DNA from: Knufia peltigerae
Taxonomy: Eukaryota > Ascomycota > Eurotiomycetes > Chaetothyriales > Trichomeriaceae
NCBI GenBank assembly: GCA_030247855.1
Contig: JAPDRN010000037.1
Location: 1 to 64,000, forward strand
Length of the DNA: 64,000 nucleotides
Reading direction: 5' to 3'
The notes below the pieces were generated by a model, which was not told the origin of the DNA, did no database searches, and saw only the letters and a program-made list of their open reading frames with translations. A program made the translations under genes and the position numbers. Numbering within the stretch: the stretch's first letter is position 1; every line of letters begins with the position of its first letter. Shown piece after piece: positions 43,385 to 53,674 of this stretch.

Positions 43385-46069
43385 ATGACTTCAATTTCAC
43401 TGCCTCCTGTAGTACCCGGCTTATCGCCATTCGACTCGGCTCCTGAAAGTCCAACTCGCTCTCCTGCCGCGCACAGAAGACGGTCGTCACGCAACCCGAA
43501 TGCTGCGCCTCTTCCGATCTTTTCCTTCAATCCAGGTGCGGATGAGGCTACCATGAAAGCAGGAGAAATGGGAGGGAGGAATCCGCCCACGGGCGCTACA
43601 ATGGTGGAAGCCAGCCGACGTCCCTCGCGACCAGCGTTGCCAGAGTTCAAGTTCAATCCTGGAGCCGATTTACCTCCTGAGAGGAGTCCGAGCCCAACTC
43701 ACCCGGTACTACAAGAGATGGCTATGAATCAACAACGTGCGGTTCGATCTGCTAGACCTGCTCCGTTACCCGCGTTCACCTTCAACCCCAGCGCAAATCC
43801 GGCACAGGCATCACCAAGTCCGACGAAATTGAGTCTTGGCGATGTCCAGCCTCCACCACATCGTTCTGGTCATCGAAGAGGCGTCAGCGAGTTCGTGGGT
43901 GGTGGAAACAACGGCCCTCAAATGGTCAGTACGAGTCCGGAAAAGTCAGAGTACCGCCCACATCCTCCCGTCACAGGAGCCAGGGGACATGCTCATCGCC
44001 GGTCACAAGCCGTGTCCATCTCTGACATTGACACGTCTGAGTTGATCAAGGCAAACGCTTTGTCCAAAGCACGGGCCGGCTCTTCACCAACCACCCCATC
44101 CGATTGTGCACTGTCCTTCCCATATCCTCGTGCTGGGCCTTCATCGCGGCAGTCAATGTCAAACATCGTCCGAACTCCACCATCATCTCCTCGACGTAGA
44201 GGCAGTGCACCAGGTGTTCGACCGCGTGTAGGTTTCTCTGATCAGGTGGATGTCATTCCTCGGCCTCTGTCTCTGATCTCGTCTGAAACCGAAGGCAGCA
44301 ATTCAACAATCCGAGGATGCCACTCACTATCAGGTAGCATCAATTCAATCGCCAGTCCCAGTCCACGCCCAGCGGTGATCATCACCTCCAGCGACCTCTC
44401 GAGTTCGCCAGAACGGCCTCAGACTGCCGATGCGCAATCCACTCTGTCGCCCGGTATGACTTCTCAGACAAATCCGATTTCGATGATCAACCTGCCAAAG
44501 CGGCCGCTTTCAGCTTCTGGATCGCCTGGAACACTGAGTTGCAGCAGCCCTCCTAGTAAGAAGAAGTATTTCTGGTTCAACCAGTCTACCACGAGCTCTC
44601 CGTTGGCCACGCCCCGGGCAGAGCAAAGTGATCCCATGGACGTCTTCACCTCTGATGCGTCTCCTCGACCATCCGTGCTGAGAGCCTTTGCTGATCAAAG
44701 TCGGCCCAAAACCTCTGCCGGAGAACCGGGCTCCTCGTCATCGAGAAAGCGGAAATACCATACCTGGACTTCTGGCATATTTTCAAGAAAAACCGACAGC
44801 AAACGCTCCGGTAAAGCTAAAGAACAGGAAATACCGCCGGTGCCTGCTTTGGTTAGACGACCAAGCGATCGCCTCAATGACATTTTCGACACCGATGATA
44901 CGATCGTCCTACGTGAGCCTTCCCCAGTCGCAACGAGAGTTCGTCCTCCGCTTCCGCAACTAGTGCCGGTTCAGGCATCTGCCGCCACCGCCCCTGCAGA
45001 ACAAGTCACGAGCCCTGTGCTTGATTTGGACGCAGCTTTAGGTCCATTCGGAAGTGAAGAGAAGCTCAGCCCTGGCAAAAGCTTACCTTTAGTTCGCATC
45101 GCGAAACTTCACAGCAGCGAGCGTAGAGGTAATGTGGATGCCTTTGGCACTGTTCATAGGAGGACTGAATCAGCACCAATCATGCCAGCTGTCAATCGAA
45201 CCACCTTTGGCGTTCACCGTATTGGGAGTAACTCGTCTCTCACTGAGGATGTTTTCGACGAAGAGGAAGAGGATAATTTTCTGGCTGGAGAGAACATTGA
45301 GTCCCAGGGGAATCGCTCGTCTGCAGATAACCAGAGTGACCCGATGTCAATCGACCCCCTGGATACATCGCCGTCTGCCCGATATACTGCTCCTCCTCTG
45401 AAACCAACCGAAGGCCTTGGCTTATCCTTGGGCAAGCAACGCGCTGACGGTGTTGTCATTGCTGATCTCGAGGAAGATGTTGCTCGTGCTGAGGCCAGAT
45501 CTTCCAACTCTACCATCGAAGCGCCAGTTTTCCCAGATTACGAGGCGACAAAGCCCTCAACTTCCCCAATGGTTCTGGCATATCCGGCACCTCAATCCCA
45601 CTACGCTTCTTCCACTGAGGGTCGTACAACTTCGGCCTCGATGATCTCTTCTCCAGATGCAGACCATATTTCTTTCGACACCATGGCCCGCCCAAGCCGG
45701 GCAATCGGAGAAGCAAGCCCGGACTATGTACTACGAGCTTCCATGGATGATTTGCCTTCTCTGAGTGACAGCCTGTCAAGCGGAGTGCTACCAAGATTTT
45801 CGAGTAGTGCCGGTACCCGTTCTTCAACGGAGCAACGTTCTCGCTCCATGATAGACCCATCGACCTCAAGATCGCAAAGTCAACAAGCATGGAAGCGAGC
45901 AAGCTTAGCCAGTCTCAATCGCCTGATTCCAAGTTCTTCGAACGGCAGCAAGCTTAAATTCGAGACTGTACCCGATCCGCTAGTCGAGGACGTCAAGGTT
46001 CGAAAGAGGAGCAATAGGATCAGTAAATTGGTACATTTTTGGCGATCGAAAGAAAAGCCTGAGAAATGA
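43385..46069 (+). CDS. Large disordered Ser/Pro-rich protein with triplicated FNPGA motif
   Basis: Single exon of 894 residues. No signal peptide or membrane helix; it is Ser/Pro/Arg-rich throughout and probably disordered. Such fungal proteins are often annotated 'cell wall proline rich', but nothing here suggests secretion. Three copies of an APLPxFxFNPGA motif occur at residues 41-52, 83-94 and 126-137, spaced 42-43 residues apart. NDR/LATS-type sites (HxRxxS) occur at His30-Ser35, His163-Ser168 and His591-Ser596, and a related AHRRSQAVS at 203-211. Several SP/TP sites and an acidic patch (DVFDEEEEDN) are present. The basic C-terminus (KVRKRSNRISKLVHFWRSKEK) is conserved-looking. I infer a cytoplasmic signalling or polarity scaffold, without proof. 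Confidence 0.85.
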   Translation: MTSISLPPVVPGLSPFDSAPESPTRSPAAHRRRSSRNPNAAPLPIFSFNPGADEATMKAGEMGGRNPPTGATMVEASRRPSRPALPEFKFNPGADLPPERSPSPTHPVLQEMAMNQQRAVRSARPAPLPAFTFNPSANPAQASPSPTKLSLGDVQPPPHRSGHRRGVSEFVGGGNNGPQMVSTSPEKSEYRPHPPVTGARGHAHRRSQAVSISDIDTSELIKANALSKARAGSSPTTPSDCALSFPYPRAGPSSRQSMSNIVRTPPSSPRRRGSAPGVRPRVGFSDQVDVIPRPLSLISSETEGSNSTIRGCHSLSGSINSIASPSPRPAVIITSSDLSSSPERPQTADAQSTLSPGMTSQTNPISMINLPKRPLSASGSPGTLSCSSPPSKKKYFWFNQSTTSSPLATPRAEQSDPMDVFTSDASPRPSVLRAFADQSRPKTSAGEPGSSSSRKRKYHTWTSGIFSRKTDSKRSGKAKEQEIPPVPALVRRPSDRLNDIFDTDDTIVLREPSPVATRVRPPLPQLVPVQASAATAPAEQVTSPVLDLDAALGPFGSEEKLSPGKSLPLVRIAKLHSSERRGNVDAFGTVHRRTESAPIMPAVNRTTFGVHRIGSNSSLTEDVFDEEEEDNFLAGENIESQGNRSSADNQSDPMSIDPLDTSPSARYTAPPLKPTEGLGLSLGKQRADGVVIADLEEDVARAEARSSNSTIEAPVFPDYEATKPSTSPMVLAYPAPQSHYASSTEGRTTSASMISSPDADHISFDTMARPSRAIGEASPDYVLRASMDDLPSLSDSLSSGVLPRFSSSAGTRSSTEQRSRSMIDPSTSRSQSQQAWKRASLASLNRLIPSSSNGSKLKFETVPDPLVEDVKVRKRSNRISKLVHFWRSKEKPEK

Positions 46070-47833
46070 TCTTTTCGGGGACAAACAAGGTTGATCAAGG
46101 ACAGCAATCCTTACTTACGGCATTACGAACAGAGCTTAGCGAAGTGCTTTTGGGGCTCTCACGACTTGAATGGCATTTTCATGGACACACCTTTTACGAC
46201 ATTTTCACGATAGGGGAGGTCGTTGGCCATGCGCGCTTCGACCGAAATACCTCTTCGACCTTTTTTTCTTTACAAGGAACACTCGTTGAGCAGATTGCGT
46301 TCATGTCTTCCGAGGCAAGCACACAATCTTTTACAAACTTCTTGGGCTCGACTGCATTCTGGCGGCAATTGGGCCTGGCTTGGTCATTTTGGTTTTCAAA
46401 GATGAGCTGTGTAGAGCGAAAGGCATCCCGGACTACGCATGCGAAAAGATGCTGACAGCAACAAACAACAATGCAAAAGAACAGTCAATGTGTGTGATCA
46501 AGATCATTTTACTTTTCACCGAACATGAAGACTTGGCCATGTTCATTTGTATGAGCTGAGATACATAAAGCTAGGGTTGAAGGAATGAGCTTGGTGATTT
46601 TTGAAAGGGCGGGCATTTGGGAGAATGAAATGAGGGATATTTCGACGGACAGGGTGTTGTCGATCAGAAGCTGGTTATCAGTCCAGTCTGATACTACCAG
46701 TAGCTAAGGGAAGACATTTCTTTTCCCTGTAGGCGTTAGACATACATACCTGCATGCCTCATGCCTTGGAGTAGTAGTATTCCTTTGAGGATTGTTTGCC
46801 ATCGACCAGTCTTTTCGGTCGGATCAAACCGACCGATCAGGGTTGTCGAGGTGACATTCCTTGCCAGGGTTCATGGAGGAACGTTTTATTCGCCCCGAAA
46901 TTGTTTCGATCGGTGTTCAAGTTGTGTCTCGCTCGGAAAAGGGTGTTTTTCCTCTGCCACCAAGTTTCCATTCTAGTACGGGAGCCGTCGCCTTTTCTGA
47001 TGTCCGACCGGGGGGGGACCTCGGAAACGGTAATGGATGAAGTGGAACCTCACGAGGCTGTCAATGATTCTTCAGCACCTAATTAGTTCTAGTTCTTTTG
47101 GGGGAAAAGGAAACCTTGTCGAGAAGTCTCGCCCTGCGTTTTTCGCATGTATTGTATCAGCGATTGTACGTAGGTAGGTAGAAAAACAAAGAGGTGATTC
47201 CACATTCCACACTGTCCGCAGTTTCACACCAAGCCAACCCTCTGCAAGCATTCCCCTCCGCGCCTCTCCCCCCAAAAGACCAAAAAAAACGCCGCTGCCG
47301 TGCCCATGCCCCATGCCATCGTCAAAAACAAAAAGGTTGAAAGAAGGGAGGGTTGAACGCGGAGCGCCGCGATCGACACCCTCCCCCATTCACCACCCCA
47401 ATGGTCGGTCTCTAAAGCCTCAGGACAGGATCCGTTCCAATCAAAGTGACACGCACAGAGAGAACCACACTTTTTTTCCCTTCCACCATTCAACAAGAGA
47501 TCAAGATTTATGTCGAGACAATTCGATTTCAGAGAGAAAAGTAGTAGACTTAGAAGCATCCAAAGACCTTGTGACGACGGCCAGATAGCCGTGTCCATTA
47601 ATGATCATCGTCAGTCGTCGTCATCGTCGTCGTCGTCGTCGTCAAAATACTCGTACTTCCAACGCAAAAGTGTGGCGTCTTATCATTTCTTGAGATGCAG
47701 GGTGGTATCTATCCTCGTCGCTGAGCGTCTCGGCTCTGGGACGGACAAGACCCTCGACAACTTACTCAAGCACCGAGGACGCGGGGTGAAATTCGAAGAT
47801 CAACAGTCAAGTCAAAGCAAGTTCGGACTTTCA
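46070..47833. other. Tail-to-tail spacer with GTC microsatellite
   Basis: 1.76 kb holding the 3' UTRs of the Ser/Pro-rich gene and CDC14. An impure GTC/ATC trinucleotide run lies at about 47615-47643. A 129-codon frame directly at the left end overlaps the previous stop and is not protein-like. Confidence 0.5.
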
Positions 47834-49901
47834 TCACCGCTTGACGCCAACAGGACCATGACTCGCACTTCCCACTCGACCGCTGGTCTTGCGTACCTTA
47901 GTCTTATCCTCACCGCCACTTCGACGAGGAGATTCTCTCAAAGATCGGGTCTTTGAGACGCTCATGGCACCCATACCACTAGCCGCTCTGGGCGTCTTTG
48001 GTCGGGAAGCCTTCTCACTCACGGTGCTGAGTTTGAGGTTTTCTTGTTCCTGAGCAAGCTCGTCCCAGATTGCATTGGTGTCTTCAAGTTGGAAGTTGAC
48101 ATCACCATCATCCTCATAGATGTTCATCTCGTCTCCCATGTCGAAGGATTTCGTCACCGTTGTGGTGGTGGTTGTGTATGAGACACTTCGTGACTTGCCC
48201 TTGCTTCCCATGGGGCTCTTGCTTTGGCTTCTTCGGGATGCGGCTCTCTGCAGAATCAGCTCTTCTTCGCTGTCCGCTCCATTCACACTGTGCCGGAAAG
48301 AACCATCGCTCTCCGATTTGGCACCGTTGACGCGGACGGCGCCCGAGGTAGATCGCGCGTAGGGATGGTTCCTCGAGTCCATACGAGCATATTTTCTTGG
48401 TTGGCCAGGTGTCGGTGCGGGCAGATTCTCATCCTGATAAGGTTCGGCCTTTGCGACATCGTTACCATCGATTTCGCCCAGGGCAGACCGTCGTGCGCTT
48501 GATCGGTCAGGCGTTGCTTGTTGCATTCCACCACTGGCGATGCGCATAGGTGTCTTGGCTGACATCGTGCGAGGTGTAGAAGGCTTCGCAACTTCCATCT
48601 TTACCTTCCATTGGTCCTCCAGATACCACTCTCGGAATTTGCCTTGGTTGAGGTGTAGCCAGTGCTGCTGTGGTCCTACCACCATGCCAGGTCGCATGAA
48701 TCGCATGAATGCAATGACCTCGTTGGCAGTAAAGCCATGACGATAGATCAGGTACGCTCCAATTAAGCAGCCTGTTCTTCCAAGGCCAGCTTTGCAATGA
48801 ACAGCGATTGATTTGTTCTTAACAATCATGTCGTGAGCTAGCTTGATGAACTTGCGAACGATGGGAAGCGTTGGACAAGTGCCGTCTTCAAAAATCATGT
48901 CAATGTGTTGAATACCGAGAGCAGTAAAGTATGTTGGGCAGTAGAGCTCCGAGTTCAAGCGTACCACGAGACCAACATCCCGCTGCACGAAATGAGTCAG
49001 GACGTTCTTGAAAGGTTGTGATATTCTGGCGTCTGGAATTTCTGGTACGCAACTTGGCAGCGTTGCGTAGGCTGGGGATGAGGTTGGTATTGGGGCGGTA
49101 GGCTCAGACTGAGGTGATGCAAAGGCAACGAATTGCGGTGAGATCCAGTTGAAGTCTCCCATATCTACTCTTTCATATCGTTCGTATCTGTTGACACATT
49201 AGCGATCCAGTAGATTATGAAGCTCCAGGAAAAGACAACATACTCTTCTAGATTGAACTCCTTAAGTTGGCACAGATTTTCTTCTTTTGCTTTCCACACA
49301 CCGTAAACAACGTCCTGAATGTTGAGGATAAAATCGGCTTGGCTGTAGCCTGCGTCTCGGAAGGGCATGTAGGGAGGGTCCGCTTGTGCGATAGGTGCAA
49401 GAGCAAGATGAGGAGGCCATGCTTGTATGAGGACCATGTAGCACGCGACCAGACATGCAGCGTTGGCCCGACTCCGTGCGTCTGCTCGACTCCAAAACAC
49501 CACGGCCTTGTCATTGTTTGCCGGATCTCCTAAGATCTCGTGGAATTGAACGGCGAATCTGTACAAGTGTCCGATGTGCAGCGGACCAAAGTCGGCGTGA
49601 AAAGCATTGTAGAGAAGGGTATCATCAATCGTGAAGTAGACTGGTGGAGGTCGCAGAGTGGCGCTGGTTGGACCTGCTTGCGACCTGGACGACGACTTCT
49701 TGTGGGGAGATCGCTTGGCTTGAGCAGGATATGGGAAAGGAGTGTTCTCGTTGGGAGCTTGTGTGTAGGATGCTAGGTAGAGGCGATCTGCGCAGAAGTG
49801 TGAGATGTTGTGTTGTGGAAGGGGGCATTGCTTTGTTTCATACCTTGGATGTATTCAATAACCTGCCCATAGCTGACCGGATGGGCCATTGTGGGTGCCA
49901 T
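47834..49901 (-). CDS. cdc14: Dual-specificity phosphatase CDC14
   Basis: Three exons: 49901-49844, 49787-49244 and 49187-47834, 651 residues. Introns of 56 nt each have gtatga and gtatgt donors and cag acceptors, with phases checked. The product opens MAPTMAHPVSYGQVIEYIQDRLYLASY. The N-terminal non-catalytic DSPn domain includes FTIDDTLLYNAFHADFGPLH and VVFWSRADARSRANAACL; MGDFNWISPQFVAFASP leads into the catalytic half. The signature loop HCKAGLGRTG is at about 331-340, with Cys about 333. The C-terminal 220 residues are basic, Ser-rich and probably disordered. Cdc14 reverses CDK phosphorylation at mitotic exit and in septation. A Pro-rich insertion before the DSPn core (KRSPHKKSSSRSQ) is a possible localisation segment. 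Divergent from PCC1. Confidence 0.95.
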
Positions 49902-50493
49902 CGCTGTTGTTCAAATACACGATGAAGCTGTGGAAGCAAGCTTGGGATGCAAGACCAGGTCTCAGCACGGCGCAACGGATTGTCGACGAAGGGAGGGAGG
50001 GAGGGCGTTTGTGTGTGTATTGGGAGCTTTGGTCCCTCGGCTGAGCGTCGTCAACAAGCCACAGAAACTGCACTGGCTGCGTCTTTTACGGCTGTAGCAT
50101 ATCGCAAAGAGGATCACACGAAGCAAGACAAGATGATAAGACTGAGGGTAAGTGTGCAGAGAGTAAAGATGAGGAATCGTGGAGAGGCCAAAGGTGGTGG
50201 AGGAATGAGTACTGTATTTGAATCGAGAATGCGGGAAACCAACAATCAAAGTCGCCCAAATGTTGTCGATGGCGCCACGTACGTTGCTAAGCAACGACCA
50301 CACACCACAATTTGCAACTGTATCAGATTCTTGCCTACGACGACCACCGACCACCAACAACCACAGACCAGCCCTTTCGTCACCGATTTGCATCATCAAT
50401 CCCTCCCCTCGTCCATCGCGATAATAACACAGCCCACTCACGAAAACACTGGTCCCTTGGAGAGCAGTGAATCATCCTTCCTCCTCTTCAACC
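49902..50493. promoter_or_regulatory. Divergent promoter of CDC14 and PCC1
   Basis: 592 bp between the two start codons. GGGA tandem repeats at about 49990-50007 and a C/A-rich leader before PCC1 are the only visible features. Confidence 0.4.
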
Positions 50494-50872
50494 ATGGCAA
50501 CAGTTGAATTTCCTTGCTCATTGTAAGTGATTTACCAGTCACCAAGAAAATAAATAGTACTAACCCAGGTCTACCAGAGTAATCAACGTCCCCTTCCCGG
50601 ATCACCGTCTTGCCTCCACTGCCCTTCGCTCTCTCAACGTTGACCAAGAGCCTTCTTCCTCTGTGCAACGAATATATTCTTTGACAGACTCCGAAGGTAA
50701 CCCTGCGTCTGAGAATGACAGTGGGACCGTTCTTCGTACCGAATACAATGCGACCACCAACCGCATGCTTCGAGTCGCCGTGAATGGCTTCATGGAATCC
50801 CTCGCGGTGGTATTACAAGTCATGGAAGAACTAGATGTGGATGTATCTGGAATAAAATCTTCAACTACCTGA
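50494..50872 (+). CDS. pcc1: KEOPS/EKC complex subunit PCC1
   Basis: Two exons: 50494-50522 and 50569-50872, separated by a 46-nt intron (gtaagt, actaac, ccag), 110 residues. The opening FPCSLSTRVINVPFPDHRLASTALRSLNVDQEP and the end RMLRVAVNGFMESLAVVLQVMEELD are the Pcc1 blocks; the family is normally 80-120 residues. Pcc1 is the dimerisation subunit of the KEOPS complex (Kae1, Bud32, Cgi121), which makes t6A37 on tRNAs and also affects telomeres and transcription. It lies head-to-head with CDC14 and tail-to-tail with the next gene (124 bp between stops). The short spacing implies that the 3' UTRs nearly touch or overlap. Confidence 0.92.
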
Positions 50873-50996
50873 CCATCATGTGCCAGTCCCAATATATTCG
50901 CATCCTGGAATGTACATGAGAGCCCAAACCTCTTTTGATATTGAGCCCGACAATCTTTCGCAACAAGGTACTTATGGCATTGGCAGACTGGATCAA

Positions 50997-52937
50997 TCAT
51001 CTTTTGACAGCAGACCTAGATCCGGGTCGAGGCTTGAAAATGAAGCGCGAATCGGGCACATCAATTCGAGACCTCCACCTTTTGTGGCTCGTGTCCCAGG
51101 TGCTGATTTCCAAGGGAGGGTTTTGGTCCATATCCAAGGATTTGCTAACCTTGAGAGCTGCATTACCGCAGGTCAACATGCCAAAATAGTCTGGCAAGAA
51201 CGTGACACCACGAGGGTGATTGAGCTCAGTCTCCGCATCTACCGGCCGACTGAGAGCTTCTGGGTGGGATGTCGTGCCGAGAACCCAAGTGATGGCCCGA
51301 TCTCGTTGCATAGCAGTCTCTTCGGGCTCATCAACACCTACAGTGTCCTCTGATGGTCTTTCCCTTATGTACACAAAGAACTCGACGGTGCTGCCTTTTT
51401 CAATGATATCATTCGGCTTCGGCGTGGCGGGGCCCGGGACGTCGTCCTCTAAAACGGGGAATTGCATCGTCGCCTTTGCAACAGACGACAGACTGTCCGC
51501 CGCATCGATTGATAAAAGGCCTGCCTTCTCGCCCCAACCACCGCCACCACCAGTCACCTTGTGAAGCTTTGCCCCCCGGCAGAGTGCTGAAGCGACCAGC
51601 GAGAGGACCCCGTCGTCCACCAGCCTTTGTACGGAGGGTGACTCGTCGTCAATGTTAGGAGGTCGAATCAAGGCATAGACGGCCACCGGCCCATGATACG
51701 GGTTGGATGCTACAAATTTTGTCACAGCCGACTCGAGTTCTTGAGAGGCAGGAACGGACACTCCGTCGACCTCGATCTTCGCCAGGATATTACCCATAAA
51801 TTGAGTGATTTCTCGCTCTCGTGTCAAGGCCTGCAGGGGGATTTGGCCCGAGAAAAACCACATAGGCTCATAGTGCAAGTGCACGGAAAGATGCTGCAGC
51901 TTTTCCGTGCTTTGAAGCAGTGGCCTCGTCTCCAAATAGTCAGTAGGGACGCCCCACTGGTCGCAGACCATCGTGTGTTGTTGTCCATTCAGAAACAAGG
52001 TGTTCGCAAGGGGCAGAGTCAATGTGCAGTTACTTCTCCACGGTGGCGAGATGGTCCTTGAAGCCTCGGACAGGAAAGCAATTGTACCTGGATGGTTGGC
52101 TTCTGTTTCGCTGGCATCATGTTCCTTTCCGGACATTCTCCAATTTTGGGAGAAGTCCTTCGTAAAGAGCAGCGCTATGCCTTCTGAGGTCTGTCCAGCT
52201 GATTTCGATTTTTTGTTCTGTGGTACTGGGAGAGCATCGACGATGGCAGCGGAAGTTCTGACTGTGCCCATGCGGGCAGTCCCGGAGTGAGGTATGCTCT
52301 TGCTATATACATTCTCGAGAAGAGGCCGAAGGAAGACATCGCGGTCCATGAAATGTGCAAGACCTGGCGTGACCAATAGTACGATTGACCTGTAGTTTGG
52401 GTTTCGGTGGCAGTACTTCATGACTTGTCGCAATAAATCCTCGGGTTTCTGAGCAATACGAGGCGTCAGTAAGAGTTTCTTGCTTCTCGAGCATTTATAG
52501 TTACATACCAAAAGTTCAGGAGAGTCTGTCAGCCATGTCATACCCAAAGACCTATTTGCCGCCGTGTCACCACCCTCCGGAACATGGTGTTTTCCCTCGT
52601 GCTTTGCCTTTGAGATTTGCTGCGATATTTGCTCTGCTCGACTCGATGAGCTTCGAATCGATGGACCATTCTTTCCCTGGTGTTTTCCTCCGGCAGTCTG
52701 CTTTGGAAGTTGGCCCGCCCAAGGCTTTGCATTCCGTATCGGGGCATCTCGATTCAGTGCATCCTGAGTCAAACGTCTACGGTTTGGCACAAACTTGGTC
52801 TCCGCGTTGAGATCGACACTCCTCCTTCGTGGTAAGGAGGCCCGGCTAGACCGATATATATTCCTAACCTCTGTTTGAACAGCGCCCCTTCTCAAGTGAA
52901 CGAGCCGTACAGCCGGTCCACCGCCAGATGGGAGCAT
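50997..52937 (-). CDS. Conserved fungal protein, probably mitochondrial ('V-type c subunit family'-like)
   Basis: Two exons: 52937-52509 and 52448-50997, 626 residues. The 60-nt intron has gtatgt, ttactgac and ctcag, so it is convincing despite being an in-frame multiple of three without stops. The N-terminus is Arg/Ser-rich with few acids (VRLVHLRRGAVQTEVRNIYRSSR), like a mitochondrial presequence. A central region resembles a FIST-like or ligand-binding fold (RSIVLLVTPGLAHFMDRDVFL). The most conserved-looking stretch is AKLHKVTGGGGGWGEKAGLLSID. I associate this pattern with fungal proteins annotated 'V-type C subunit family', a name I would not trust functionally. Its function is unknown. 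Confidence 0.75.
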   Translation of the reverse strand: MLPSGGGPAVRLVHLRRGAVQTEVRNIYRSSRASLPRRRSVDLNAETKFVPNRRRLTQDALNRDAPIRNAKPWAGQLPKQTAGGKHQGKNGPSIRSSSSRAEQISQQISKAKHEGKHHVPEGGDTAANRSLGMTWLTDSPELLVCNYKCSRSKKLLLTPRIAQKPEDLLRQVMKYCHRNPNYRSIVLLVTPGLAHFMDRDVFLRPLLENVYSKSIPHSGTARMGTVRTSAAIVDALPVPQNKKSKSAGQTSEGIALLFTKDFSQNWRMSGKEHDASETEANHPGTIAFLSEASRTISPPWRSNCTLTLPLANTLFLNGQQHTMVCDQWGVPTDYLETRPLLQSTEKLQHLSVHLHYEPMWFFSGQIPLQALTREREITQFMGNILAKIEVDGVSVPASQELESAVTKFVASNPYHGPVAVYALIRPPNIDDESPSVQRLVDDGVLSLVASALCRGAKLHKVTGGGGGWGEKAGLLSIDAADSLSSVAKATMQFPVLEDDVPGPATPKPNDIIEKGSTVEFFVYIRERPSEDTVGVDEPEETAMQRDRAITWVLGTTSHPEALSRPVDAETELNHPRGVTFLPDYFGMLTCGNAALKVSKSLDMDQNPPLEISTWDTSHKRWRSRIDVPDSRFIFKPRPGSRSAVKR

Positions 52938-53674
52938 GACGCTGCAGTGCCAGACAGAAGGAACAGGAACCTGTTCGAAACCGTAATCGGGTTGAAAGCT
53001 TGCATCAAGAACAACTCAAGCAATCCAGGCAGTCTAGACGGTGGCCCTTTCTGGGACCAGGTTAACAATATAGCTGATCATTGAGATGATGATGATGATG
53101 ATGATGATGATTGAGATTTGAAGTTTTCATAACAGAGTGTAGGGTGTTTTGGTGACAACAATTTATACATTCTGGTTGCAAGGATGAAGGTGCTTTTCCT
53201 GCCGCCGAATTTAATTTGCCGCGAACCCAATTGCAGCACTTACTCAGCCTCGCCATTTCACAGCCTCGTGTTCATGAAATACCTACCGCTTATTAGCACT
53301 TGGTAACAAATCATTTACTCTACGCAAACGGAGCAAAACCTTTTACAACATTGTCTTATCAGAAGGAAGTGTGTAATATACCTGATTTAGTCCTATCTCA
53401 GTAGATTTCGCACGAGCACGAGGGTGGTGGTACCGTGTTGCCAAGTTTGAACATCTTACTGTCATTGTATCGCGAAATCGTCAATCTGCCTCGATCTATC
53501 TGCCTGGATACCTCATCTCCATCTTCCTGGGGTCTTTGTGTTCTGTTAAATATCGTACAGGGTAGTCATGGGAAACATAAATCCAACCGTGGTATCATCT
53601 CAGCTACTAATACATTTGTTTCAATTCTTGAGTCAGTTGTTCACCATCCCAGGGGTCCTCCGGCCTACGTGCTA
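52938..53674. other. Spacer with GAT microsatellite
   Basis: Promoter region of the 626-residue protein gene and 3' UTR of the CFEM-like gene. No coding sequence is seen. Confidence 0.5.
53085..53111 (+). repeat. GAT microsatellite, nine units
   Basis: Nine perfect GAT copies (27 bp) in an intergenic spacer. Confidence 0.95.

Noticed and set aside
47834..47900. Possible last intron (gtacgc donor) in CDC14
   Set aside because: The reading through it (KTSGRVGSASHGPV) is plausible coding sequence and no second exon with a better end was found.
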